Position numbers and translations under genes: made by a program. From NCBI RefSeq assembly GCF_000384295.1, contig NZ_KB913037.1:2213975-2277974 (forward strand): 64,000 bases of DNA, read 5' to 3'. Shown piece after piece: positions 16,362-24,186 of this stretch. Numbering within the stretch: position 1 is the stretch's first letter; each line of letters starts with the position of its first letter. The notes beneath the pieces were generated by a model that saw only the letters and a program-made list of their open reading frames with translations, had not been told where the DNA came from and searched no databases. This DNA comes from Amycolatopsis balhimycina FH 1894. Lineage in GTDB: Bacteria; Actinomycetota; Actinomycetes; Mycobacteriales; Pseudonocardiaceae.

Positions 16362-17222
16362 TCAATCGTCAGCGCCGACCGTCTTGGAACGATTCAACAG
16401 CCAGTCGGTGACGACACGGACGCCGAGCCCGAAGTGAGGCTGCTTCGGCCGGCTCAGAAAGCCGTGACGAGCTTCGGGAACCCTCGCGTGGACGACATCG
16501 ACACCCGCGGCGGCAAGCTCGGCCGCGAAGGCCTCCCCGGACGCGCCCAGTGCGTCACGGTCGGCGTCGAGAACGAGAGTCGGCGGAAACCCGCCCAACT
16601 CGCCGCCACCGGGGAAAGCATGCCTGTCCCGCAACGCTTCCGCAGTGCCGGCGTAGTTCCGGTTCACCTTGTCGACGACGCCCGGCGTGAACTGCCCCAG
16701 CCGGTGCCACCCGCGGATCCGGGACGCCAGGCGTGCCGACGGAGCCGGGAGCGACGCGTGGAACGTCCCATAGGCCAGCACAAGCCCGGCCGGTCCCGGC
16801 TGCCCTTGATCCCGCAGGCGAAGTGTCGCTGCCGCCGCCAAACACGCACCGGCGCTCGCACCGCCCAGAACGGTCCGGGCACCCGCCGACCGCGCCTGGA
16901 CCCAGGTGAACACGTCGGCGACGTCGTCGAGCGGGATCGGAAACCGGATCCCGGACAGCTTGCCGGACGGCGGCCGGCGCACCCAGCTGAACGGCGGGAC
17001 GCGGCGGTAGTCGACACTCACCACTTCGCGACCGGTCCGCGCGACGGCCATCGCGACCGCGTGCGCCTCGGGCATGTCCAAGTCACCCCAGGCGAAGGCG
17101 CCACCATGCGCCCACACGAACGGAGCGGCGTTTTCCGCCGCCCCACCGGGTGGCGTGTAGATGCGCACTGGAACCACGCCGTGCCGTCCTCGGACTTCGG
17201 CGTCCTCGATGTTCAGCATCAT
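16362..17222 (-). CDS. Alpha/beta hydrolase of the hormone-sensitive-lipase type
   Basis: 286 residues. The oxyanion motif HGGAFAWG, the nucleophile elbow GGASAGA, an acid candidate in DADRDALG and the His in EARHGF make a full esterase set. No signal peptide, so cytoplasmic. It is divergent from the first transporter operon, with two LacI-type palindromes in the 186-bp gap. It converges on the SGNH hydrolase. Likely removes ester decorations from the glycoside or aglycone. A decayed relative lies at 40456-40660. Confidence 0.85.
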   Translation of the reverse strand: MMLNIEDAEVRGRHGVVPVRIYTPPGGAAENAAPFVWAHGGAFAWGDLDMPEAHAVAMAVARTGREVVSVDYRRVPPFSWVRRPPSGKLSGIRFPIPLDDVADVFTWVQARSAGARTVLGGASAGACLAAAATLRLRDQGQPGPAGLVLAYGTFHASLPAPSARLASRIRGWHRLGQFTPGVVDKVNRNYAGTAEALRDRHAFPGGGELGGFPPTLVLDADRDALGASGEAFAAELAAAGVDVVHARVPEARHGFLSRPKQPHFGLGVRVVTDWLLNRSKTVGADD

Positions 17223-17310
17223 CTCCCTTTCTCCAGGCGGTCAGGACACCGATCGGCAAAACCCTGACGAAGCACTTCGAGCTTTTGTTGCAACGTTTCA
17301 CCTCAGAAAG

Positions 17311-17324
17311 CTTGCACGTGCTAG
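17311..17324 (+). promoter_or_regulatory. Operator palindrome, esterase/transporter divergent promoter (site 1)
   Basis: CTTGCACGTGCTAG, the reverse complement of the site at 14499. Directly after it (17320-17330) lies GCTAGCTCGCG, an 11-base string that recurs at 58184-58194 downstream of the fourth operator. Confidence 0.78.
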
Positions 17325-17357
17325 CTCGCGGAGATTAGCATCACCGGTCAGCGCTTG

Positions 17358-17371
17358 CTAGCACGTGATAC
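17358..17371 (+). promoter_or_regulatory. Operator palindrome, esterase/transporter divergent promoter (site 2)
   Basis: CTAGCACGTGATAC, a second copy 47 bp from site 1 and about 40 bp upstream of the transporter start. Paired sites at this distance would allow both divergent genes to be repressed together. Confidence 0.7.
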
Positions 17372-17408
17372 CACGTCTGACCTGAGCTTACGGACAACGG
17401 AGTCTTCC

Positions 17409-18710
17409 ATGATCGACAGTCAACAATCTGCTGTCCCGCCATCGCCTCCGGCGGCGGCCCCCACGCCCGCTCCGGCCCTGCCCAAGGTGTCCGCTCGCTA
17501 CATCTGGCTGATGGCCCTGGCCCAGTTCGGCGTGTTCCTGGCCTTCATCACCCCGCTCGGGATTTCGCTCTCGGTGAAGGTCGCCCAGCTCGCCCCCGGT
17601 CACGAGGAGTACCTCGGCTACATCACCGGCGCGGGCGCCGGCACGGTGCTCCTGTTCGGGCCGCTTCTGGGCGTGCTCAGCGACCGGACGAGGAGCAAGC
17701 TGGGCCGCCGCCGCCCGTTCATGATCGGCGGGATGCTGCTCGGCGTGGTGTCGCTGGTGGTCATGGCGACCGCCCCGAGCGTGTTCGTGCTCGGATTCGG
17801 CTGGGTGCTGGCCCAGCTGGGCTGGGGGCAGGTCCTGGGCGCGCTGACGAACTCGCAGGCCGATCGGCTGCCCGAGGAACAGCGCGGCAAGGTCGCCGGG
17901 CTCGTCGGCTTCGCCACCCTCATCGCCCCGGTGGGCGGGGTCGTGCTCGCCAGCCAGTTCGTCGGCGACGCTCTGCTGCTGTTCCTGGTCCCCGGCTCGG
18001 TCGGGGTCGTGCTGGTGACGCTCTTCGTCTGCCTGATCCACGAGCAGGACAGCCGCACGCTGCCCCACGGCGCCCCCCTCACCGCGCGCAGCCTGGCCGC
18101 CAAGTACACGTTCAAGCCGCGCCGGTACCCCGACTACTCGTGGAACTGGCTCAGCCGCTTCCTGTTCTATTTCGGACTGACGCTCAACACGACGTTCGTC
18201 GCGTTCTTCCTCGCCGCACGCCTGGGGGTCAGCGTGGCGGAGGTGGCCGGCACCGTCGCCGCGCTGGCCGGACTCGGCGTGCTGGCCACGTCCGCGGGCG
18301 CGCTGGGCGGCGGGTTCCTCTCCGACAAGCTCCGCCGGCGCCGCGTGTTCGTCCTCGTCGCGGGCGCGGTTTTCGCACTCGGCGCGGTGGTCATGGCCTT
18401 CGCGTCCAGCGTGCCCCTGCTGTTCGCCGGTTCGCTGACGACCTCGGTCGGGCTGGGCATGTTCTCCGCCGTCGACCAGGCGCTCGCCCTCGACGTCCTC
18501 CCGGAACGCGAGACGGAGGCCGGCCGCTTCATGGGCATCATGGGCTTCGCCACCTCGATCCCGCAGTCCGTCGCTCCGCTGATCGCGCCGGTGTTCCTGA
18601 CCATCGGGGCGACAGCCACCGGGAAGAACTACACCCTGCTGTTCATCGTCGCCGCCGCCTGCACCGTCCTCAGTGGACTAGCAGTGCAGCGCGTCAAGTC
18701 CGTCCGATAG
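17409..18710 (+). CDS. MFS/GPH-type glycoside transporter 1
   Basis: 433 residues with about 12 membrane segments and an N-terminal Pro-rich cytoplasmic tail. The loop after helix 2 carries SDRTRSKLGRRRP, the signature seen in sugar and glycoside cation symporters of the MFS/GPH group, and a related SDKLRRRR loop occurs in the second half. The ATG at 17409 follows GGAG. It heads an operon with two GH78, one GH3 and one SDR gene, so it probably imports the rhamnosylated substrate. The exact substrate is not visible. Confidence 0.85.
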   Translation: MIDSQQSAVPPSPPAAAPTPAPALPKVSARYIWLMALAQFGVFLAFITPLGISLSVKVAQLAPGHEEYLGYITGAGAGTVLLFGPLLGVLSDRTRSKLGRRRPFMIGGMLLGVVSLVVMATAPSVFVLGFGWVLAQLGWGQVLGALTNSQADRLPEEQRGKVAGLVGFATLIAPVGGVVLASQFVGDALLLFLVPGSVGVVLVTLFVCLIHEQDSRTLPHGAPLTARSLAAKYTFKPRRYPDYSWNWLSRFLFYFGLTLNTTFVAFFLAARLGVSVAEVAGTVAALAGLGVLATSAGALGGGFLSDKLRRRRVFVLVAGAVFALGAVVMAFASSVPLLFAGSLTTSVGLGMFSAVDQALALDVLPERETEAGRFMGIMGFATSIPQSVAPLIAPVFLTIGATATGKNYTLLFIVAAACTVLSGLAVQRVKSVR

Positions 18711-18722
18711 AGGAGATCTACC

Positions 18723-21212
18723 GTGTCACCCACCTGGCAGGCCAGGTTCATCTCGCCCGCGTACGGAAGCCGGACCGAGGCCGGAGCGCCGGCCTCGTAT
18801 TTCCGGCGCGAGTTCACCGTCGACGGCACGCCCCGCCGCGCGACCCTGCACGTCACCGCGATCGGGCTGGTCGAGCCCCACCTGAACGGCGAGCGTGTCG
18901 GCGACGAGGTGCTGGCCCCCGGCTGGACCTCCTATCGTCATCGCCTCGCGGTCAGCTCCTACGACGTGACCGACCGGATCGTTCCCGGCGCGAACGCCGT
19001 CGGTGCCATCGTCGGCGAAGGGTGGGCTCTCGGGCGGCTCGGCTGGGAGGGCAAGCGCCACCACTACGCCGACCGGCCCGCATTGTTCCTCCAACTCGAA
19101 CTCGAGTACCAAGGCCGTACCGAGGCCATCGGCACGGACACATCGTTCACCACCGGCACCGGCGCAGTTCTGGCGAACAGCCTGTACGACGGAGAGGAGC
19201 ACGACGCCCGGCTGGAACCGGCCGGCTGGGCCCAGCCGGACTTCGGCGACTCGTGGGAGCCGGTGGAGCTGTACGACTGGGACCTGTCGACCCTCGTGAC
19301 GCCCGCCGCTCCCCCGATCCGCCGGATCGAAGAACTGAAGCCCGTCTCGATCACGCGGAGCCCGAGCGGGAAGACGATCGTCGACTTCGGACAGAACATC
19401 TCCGGCTGGGTCCGGTTGAGCGTGCACGGCGAGCGAGGGCGGACGGTGACCCTCCGCCACGCCGAGGTCCTCACCGACGGCGAGCTGGACACCGAAACCC
19501 TGCGCACCGCCGCGGCCACCGACCGGTACACCCTCCGCGGCGGCGACCGCGAGACGTGGGAGCCGAAGTTCACCTTCCACGGCTTCCGCTACGCCGAAGT
19601 GGACGGCTACCCGGGCACCGTCACCGCCGACGACCTCACCGCGGTCGTGGTGCACAGCGACATGACCCGTACGGGGTGGTTCGAGTGCTCGAACCCGCTG
19701 CTGAACCAGCTGCACGCCAACATCGTCTGGTCCATGCGGGACAACTTCGTCGGCGTACCCACCGACTGCCCGCAGCGGGACGAACGCCTCGGCTGGACCG
19801 GGGACATCAACGCGTTCGCCCCCACCGCGGCGTTCCTCTACGACGTGCGCGGCGTCCTCGGCTCCTGGCTGGCCGACCTCGGCGCCGAGCACTGCGAAAA
19901 GGGGTACGTGCCCTGGGTCGTCCCGGATGTGCTGCCCACCCCGTCGTCTCCGACCGCGCTGTGGAGCGACGTCGCGGTCAGTCTCCCGTGGACGCTCTAC
20001 ACCGAGTACGGCGACCCGGACCTCCTCCGGCAGAACTACGACTCGATGGCGGCGTTCATCCGGGACGTCGAGTCCCGGTTGGACGACGCCGGTCTGTGGA
20101 ACTCCGGCTACCAGTTCGGTGACTGGCTCGATCCGGACGCCCCGATGGACAACCCGGCGGGCGGCAAGACCGACCGCCACCTCGTCGCGTCGGCGTTCCT
20201 GTGCCGCACCACCACACAGCTGGCGAAGACCGCGGCGCTGCTCGGCAAGGCCGAAGACGCCGAGCGTTTCGGGACGTTGGCCGGCCGCGTGCGCGAGGCG
20301 TTCCGGCACGAATACGTCACCCCGTCCGGCCGACTGGCGAATGAATCCGCGACCGCACTGGCGCTCGCGATCTGCTTCGACATCCTGGACCCGGCCCAGG
20401 AAACCAAGGCAGGCGACCAGCTGGCCGCAGTGGTGGCCAGGGCCGGTTACCGGATCTCCACCGGTTTTGCGGGCACCCCGTTCGTCACCGAGGCCCTCAG
20501 CCGCACCGGCCACCTCGACGAGGCCTACCTCCTGCTGCTGGAAACCGGGTGCCCGTCGTTCCTCTACCCGGTCACCATGGGCGCGACGACGATCTGGGAG
20601 CGCTGGGACTCGATCCGGCCGGACGGAACGATCAACCCGTCCGGGATGACCTCCCTCAACCACTACGCCCTCGGCGCGATCGCCGACTGGCTGCACCGGG
20701 TCGTGGGCGGCCTCTCCCCCGCCGAGCCCGGCTACCGCACCATGCGCATCGCCCCACGTCCGGGCGGGGACCTCACCCACGCCACCGTCACTCACGACAC
20801 CGTCCACGGCCGCGCCACCGTCGCCTGGTGCATCGACGACGGCCGGATGCAGCTCGACGTCACCATCCCCGAGGGCGCCGAAGCGACCGTGGTCCTGCCG
20901 CAGCACCCGGACGAGCTCGTCGTCCAGGTGACCGCAGGAGAACATTCCTGGCAGTACGAAGTCGACGACAGCGCGGCTTCGAAGCAGTACACCATGGACA
21001 CCCCACTTCGAACGCTTTCCGAAGACCCGAAGGTGTGGCGTGCGGTCACGGATGTCTTCGCGAAGCACTTCCCCGGGATTCCCCTCGACGGTTCCGCACC
21101 CGAAGCCGCGGGCATCTCCCTCAACATCGTCCTGGACCACGTCCCCGGTGCCTCGACCGAACTGAAGAACGATCTGGTGGCCGCCGTCGGCGGTCAGGAA
21201 GGAAATCTCTGA
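18723..21212 (+). CDS. GH78 alpha-L-rhamnosidase 1
   Basis: 829 residues, no signal peptide. The N-terminal beta-sandwich (PRRATLHVTAIGLVEPHLNGERVGDEVLAPGWTSY) is the usual rhamnosidase N domain. The (alpha/alpha)6 catalytic part has DCPQRDERLGWTGD (348-361), with Glu354 as probable general acid, and TIWERWD with Glu626 as probable base. About 75 extra residues at the C-terminus (from TMDTPLRTLSEDPKVW) match the tail of the third GH78. The start is GTG, 7-8 bases after GAGGAG. It releases terminal L-rhamnose inside the cell. Its stop overlaps the GH3 start. Confidence 0.9.
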   Translation: MSPTWQARFISPAYGSRTEAGAPASYFRREFTVDGTPRRATLHVTAIGLVEPHLNGERVGDEVLAPGWTSYRHRLAVSSYDVTDRIVPGANAVGAIVGEGWALGRLGWEGKRHHYADRPALFLQLELEYQGRTEAIGTDTSFTTGTGAVLANSLYDGEEHDARLEPAGWAQPDFGDSWEPVELYDWDLSTLVTPAAPPIRRIEELKPVSITRSPSGKTIVDFGQNISGWVRLSVHGERGRTVTLRHAEVLTDGELDTETLRTAAATDRYTLRGGDRETWEPKFTFHGFRYAEVDGYPGTVTADDLTAVVVHSDMTRTGWFECSNPLLNQLHANIVWSMRDNFVGVPTDCPQRDERLGWTGDINAFAPTAAFLYDVRGVLGSWLADLGAEHCEKGYVPWVVPDVLPTPSSPTALWSDVAVSLPWTLYTEYGDPDLLRQNYDSMAAFIRDVESRLDDAGLWNSGYQFGDWLDPDAPMDNPAGGKTDRHLVASAFLCRTTTQLAKTAALLGKAEDAERFGTLAGRVREAFRHEYVTPSGRLANESATALALAICFDILDPAQETKAGDQLAAVVARAGYRISTGFAGTPFVTEALSRTGHLDEAYLLLLETGCPSFLYPVTMGATTIWERWDSIRPDGTINPSGMTSLNHYALGAIADWLHRVVGGLSPAEPGYRTMRIAPRPGGDLTHATVTHDTVHGRATVAWCIDDGRMQLDVTIPEGAEATVVLPQHPDELVVQVTAGEHSWQYEVDDSAASKQYTMDTPLRTLSEDPKVWRAVTDVFAKHFPGIPLDGSAPEAAGISLNIVLDHVPGASTELKNDLVAAVGGQEGNL

Positions 21213-23404
21213 TGCCCCGCCCCGACCTCACCTTGGAACAGAAAGCCTCCCTGTTGTCCGGAAAGGACTTCTGGTCCACCAAGGCGATCGACGAGGCCGG
21301 CATCCCGTCGATGTTCCTGGTCGACGGACCGCACGGCCTGCGCCGGCAAGACGCCGAAGCCGACCACCTCGGACTCCACGACAGCCGGCCCGCCACGTGC
21401 TTCCCGACCGCCGCCGCGGTCGGCTCCAGCTGGGATCCCGGCGTCGCCGCCGAGCTCGGCGCGGCCATCGGCCGTGAGGCGCGGGTCGCCGGGGTGACCG
21501 TCAACCTCGGTCCCGGGGTGAACATCAAGCGGTCACCGCTGTGCGGCCGCAACTTCGAGTACTACTCCGAAGACCCGCTGCTCAGCGGCACGCTCGGCGC
21601 GGCACACGTCCGAGGTCTGCAAGGCGAAGGCGTGGGCGCGTCGGTCAAGCACTTCGCCGCCAACAACCAGGAAACCGACCGCATGCGGATCAGCGCGGAC
21701 GTCGACGAACGCACCCTGCGCGAGATCTACTTCCCGGCCTTCGAGAAGGTCGTGACCGAGGCGTACCCGGCCACCGTGATGTGCTCCTACAACCGGCTCA
21801 ACGGCGTCTACGCCTCCCAGAACCGGTGGCTGCTCACCGACGTCCTGCGCGACGAGTGGGGCTTCGACGGCGTCGTCGTCTCCGACTGGGGCGCCGTCAA
21901 CGACCGGGTCGCCGCGCTTGAAGCCGGTCTCGACCTCGAAATGCCGGGCAGCGGTGGGGTCACCGACGCCGAGATCGTGGCGGCGGTGCAGCGCGGTGAA
22001 CTCGACGAAGCGGTGGTGGATCGCAGCGTGCAGCGGGTGCTCGCCCTCACCGAACGGGTCACGCCCGCGACCGGCACCCTCGACGTCGAGGCCCACCACG
22101 CCCTGGCGAGACGACTCGCCACCGAGTGCGCGGTCCTGCTGAAGAACGAGCGGAACACGCTGCCCCTCGCCCCCGAAGCCCGGGTCGCCGTCATCGGCGG
22201 GTTCGCCGTGGAGGCACGGTTCCAGGGCGGCGGCAGCTCGCACGTCAACCCGACCCGCGTCGACACCGCCCTCGACGCCATCCGCGCCCTGGGCACCTCC
22301 GTCAGCCACGCGCGCGGGCTCGACGACAACGCCGTCGAGATCGCCCGCGAAGCCGATGTCACCGTAGTGTTCGCCGGGCTGAAGGAGATCGACGAGTCCG
22401 AGGGCTACGACCGCGACACCATCGCCCTGCCGGACGGGCAGATCGACCTCATCCGCCGCGTCGCCGCGGTCAGCTCCCGCACCGTCGTGGTGCTGTCCCA
22501 CGGCGGAGTCGTCTCCCTCGAAGGCTGGCACGACGACGTCGACGCGATCCTCGACGGCTGGCTGCTCGGCCAAGCCAGTGGCAGCGCCCTCGCCGACCTG
22601 CTCTACGGCATCGCCAACCCCTCCGGGCACCTGGCCGAGACGATCCCGCTCCGGCTCCAGGACAACCCCAGCTACCTCAACTTCCCCGGCGAACAAGGCC
22701 ACGTCCGCTACGGCGAAGGCGTGATGGTCGGCTACCGCTACTACGCAACCGCCGAGGTCGGCGTCCGGTACCCCTTCGGCCACGGCCTGTCCTACACCAC
22801 CTTCGAGACGAACGACCTCTCCGTGAGCGTCACCGGCGACGACACCGCGACCGTCTCGGCCACCGTGACCAACACCGGGCCCGTCGCCGGGAAACACGTC
22901 GTCCAGGTCTACGTCGCCACCGGCGCCGGACCGGTCCGGCGGCCCACCCGCGAACTGCGCGCCTTCACCAAGGTCGCCCTCGAACCCGGCGAATCCCGGA
23001 CGGTCGACCTCGCCCTTGGCCACCGCGCCTTCGCCTACTACGACGTCGAATTCGCACGGTGGCTGGTCGCCCCCGGCGACTATACCGTCCAAATCGGACA
23101 CAGTGCCGCGGACATCGTCGCCGAGGCGCCGATCACTCTCGCCGGCGAGGTCGTCAAGCGGGTGCTGAGCCTCGACTCACCGGTGCAGCACTGGTTCGGC
23201 CACCCCGTCGTCGGCCCGCTGATCACCAGCAAGATCACCGAATCGATGACCTCGGGTCAGGCGAAACAAGCCGAGGAAATGCCGGACTCGATGCGCATGA
23301 TCGCCTCGCTGCCCATGAAACAGTTCACCCACTTCCTGACCTCCGTCGGCACGCACCTGCCGGACGACGCCCTCGCCGAACTGATCGAACTCAGCAAGAA
23401 CTGA
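21212..23404 (+). CDS. GH3 beta-glycosidase 1
   Basis: 730 residues, cytoplasmic. The GH3 barrel has KHFAANNQETDRMR, and the nucleophile is Asp225 in VVSDWGAV. The alpha/beta sandwich and a C-terminal fibronectin-III-like domain (VTNTGPVAGKHVVQVYV) follow. A further 75-residue helical tail begins SLDSPVQHWFGHPVVGP, shared with two other GH3s here. The ATG overlaps the GH78 stop by one base. Probably a beta-glucosidase acting after the rhamnosidase; specificity cannot be read from the sequence. Confidence 0.9.
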   Translation: MPRPDLTLEQKASLLSGKDFWSTKAIDEAGIPSMFLVDGPHGLRRQDAEADHLGLHDSRPATCFPTAAAVGSSWDPGVAAELGAAIGREARVAGVTVNLGPGVNIKRSPLCGRNFEYYSEDPLLSGTLGAAHVRGLQGEGVGASVKHFAANNQETDRMRISADVDERTLREIYFPAFEKVVTEAYPATVMCSYNRLNGVYASQNRWLLTDVLRDEWGFDGVVVSDWGAVNDRVAALEAGLDLEMPGSGGVTDAEIVAAVQRGELDEAVVDRSVQRVLALTERVTPATGTLDVEAHHALARRLATECAVLLKNERNTLPLAPEARVAVIGGFAVEARFQGGGSSHVNPTRVDTALDAIRALGTSVSHARGLDDNAVEIAREADVTVVFAGLKEIDESEGYDRDTIALPDGQIDLIRRVAAVSSRTVVVLSHGGVVSLEGWHDDVDAILDGWLLGQASGSALADLLYGIANPSGHLAETIPLRLQDNPSYLNFPGEQGHVRYGEGVMVGYRYYATAEVGVRYPFGHGLSYTTFETNDLSVSVTGDDTATVSATVTNTGPVAGKHVVQVYVATGAGPVRRPTRELRAFTKVALEPGESRTVDLALGHRAFAYYDVEFARWLVAPGDYTVQIGHSAADIVAEAPITLAGEVVKRVLSLDSPVQHWFGHPVVGPLITSKITESMTSGQAKQAEEMPDSMRMIASLPMKQFTHFLTSVGTHLPDDALAELIELSKN

Positions 23405-23427
23405 CTCCACGAAAGGAACCCGGACCA

Positions 23428-24186
23428 ATGGAGCGATTCACCGGCAAGCGCGTCCTGCTCACCGGCGGCGCCTCCGGAATCGGCCAGGCCACGGCCCTCC
23501 GGCTCCTGGCCGAAGGCGCGCACGTCGTCGCAGCCGACGTCGCCGAAGCCGGCCTCAAGGAGACCGCGGACCGCGCCGACAGTGAGCGGCTCACCACCCG
23601 TTCGCTCGACATCTCGGACGAAGGAGCCGTCAAAGCCGTCGTCGTGGAGAGCATCGCCGAGCTCGGCGGCCTCGACGTGCTCGTCAACGCCGCCGGCATC
23701 CTGCGCGGCGCGCACACCCACGAGTGCGAGCTGGAGACCTGGAACCGGATCATCGGCGTCAACCTGACCGGCACGTTCCTGGTCACCCGCGCCGCGCTGC
23801 CCGCGCTCCTGGAGACCGGGCACGGCGTGATCGTCAACTTCAGCTCGACGTCGGCCTCGTTCGCCCACCCGTACATGGCGGCCTACTCGGCCAGCAAGGG
23901 CGGCATCCAGTCCTTCACCCACTCCATCGCGCAGGAGTACTCCAAGCAGGGCCTGCGCGCGGTCTGCGTCGCGCCCGGCAGCATCCGCAGCGGCATCACC
24001 GAAACCACGGTCCAGCACCTGCCCGAAGACGTCGACTGGCAGCTGTTCGGCAAGCTCCAGCCCGCCATCGGCGAAGGCTTCGCCCCGCCGGAGTCCGTCG
24101 CCGGGGTCATCGCCATGCTCGCCTCCGAGGACGGCGCGTTCATCACCGGCACCGAGATCCGCGTCGACGGGGGAACCCACCAGTGA
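23428..24186 (+). CDS. Short-chain dehydrogenase/reductase
   Basis: 252 residues of classical SDR: TGGASGIG cofactor loop, NAAG, Ser in NFSSTSAS and catalytic YSASK. It lies between GH3 and GH78 and is coupled to the latter by a GTGA overlap. It may oxidise the released sugar (L-rhamnose 1-dehydrogenases are SDRs) or a hydroxyl of the glycoside or aglycone. The sequence does not decide between these. Confidence 0.85.
   Translation: MERFTGKRVLLTGGASGIGQATALRLLAEGAHVVAADVAEAGLKETADRADSERLTTRSLDISDEGAVKAVVVESIAELGGLDVLVNAAGILRGAHTHECELETWNRIIGVNLTGTFLVTRAALPALLETGHGVIVNFSSTSASFAHPYMAAYSASKGGIQSFTHSIAQEYSKQGLRAVCVAPGSIRSGITETTVQHLPEDVDWQLFGKLQPAIGEGFAPPESVAGVIAMLASEDGAFITGTEIRVDGGTHQ

Noticed and set aside
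18726..21140. 804-residue minus-strand frame antisense to GH78
   Set aside because: Mirror frame produced by high GC; Val/Gly/Asp-rich, no domain, and the plus strand encodes a clear glycosidase.
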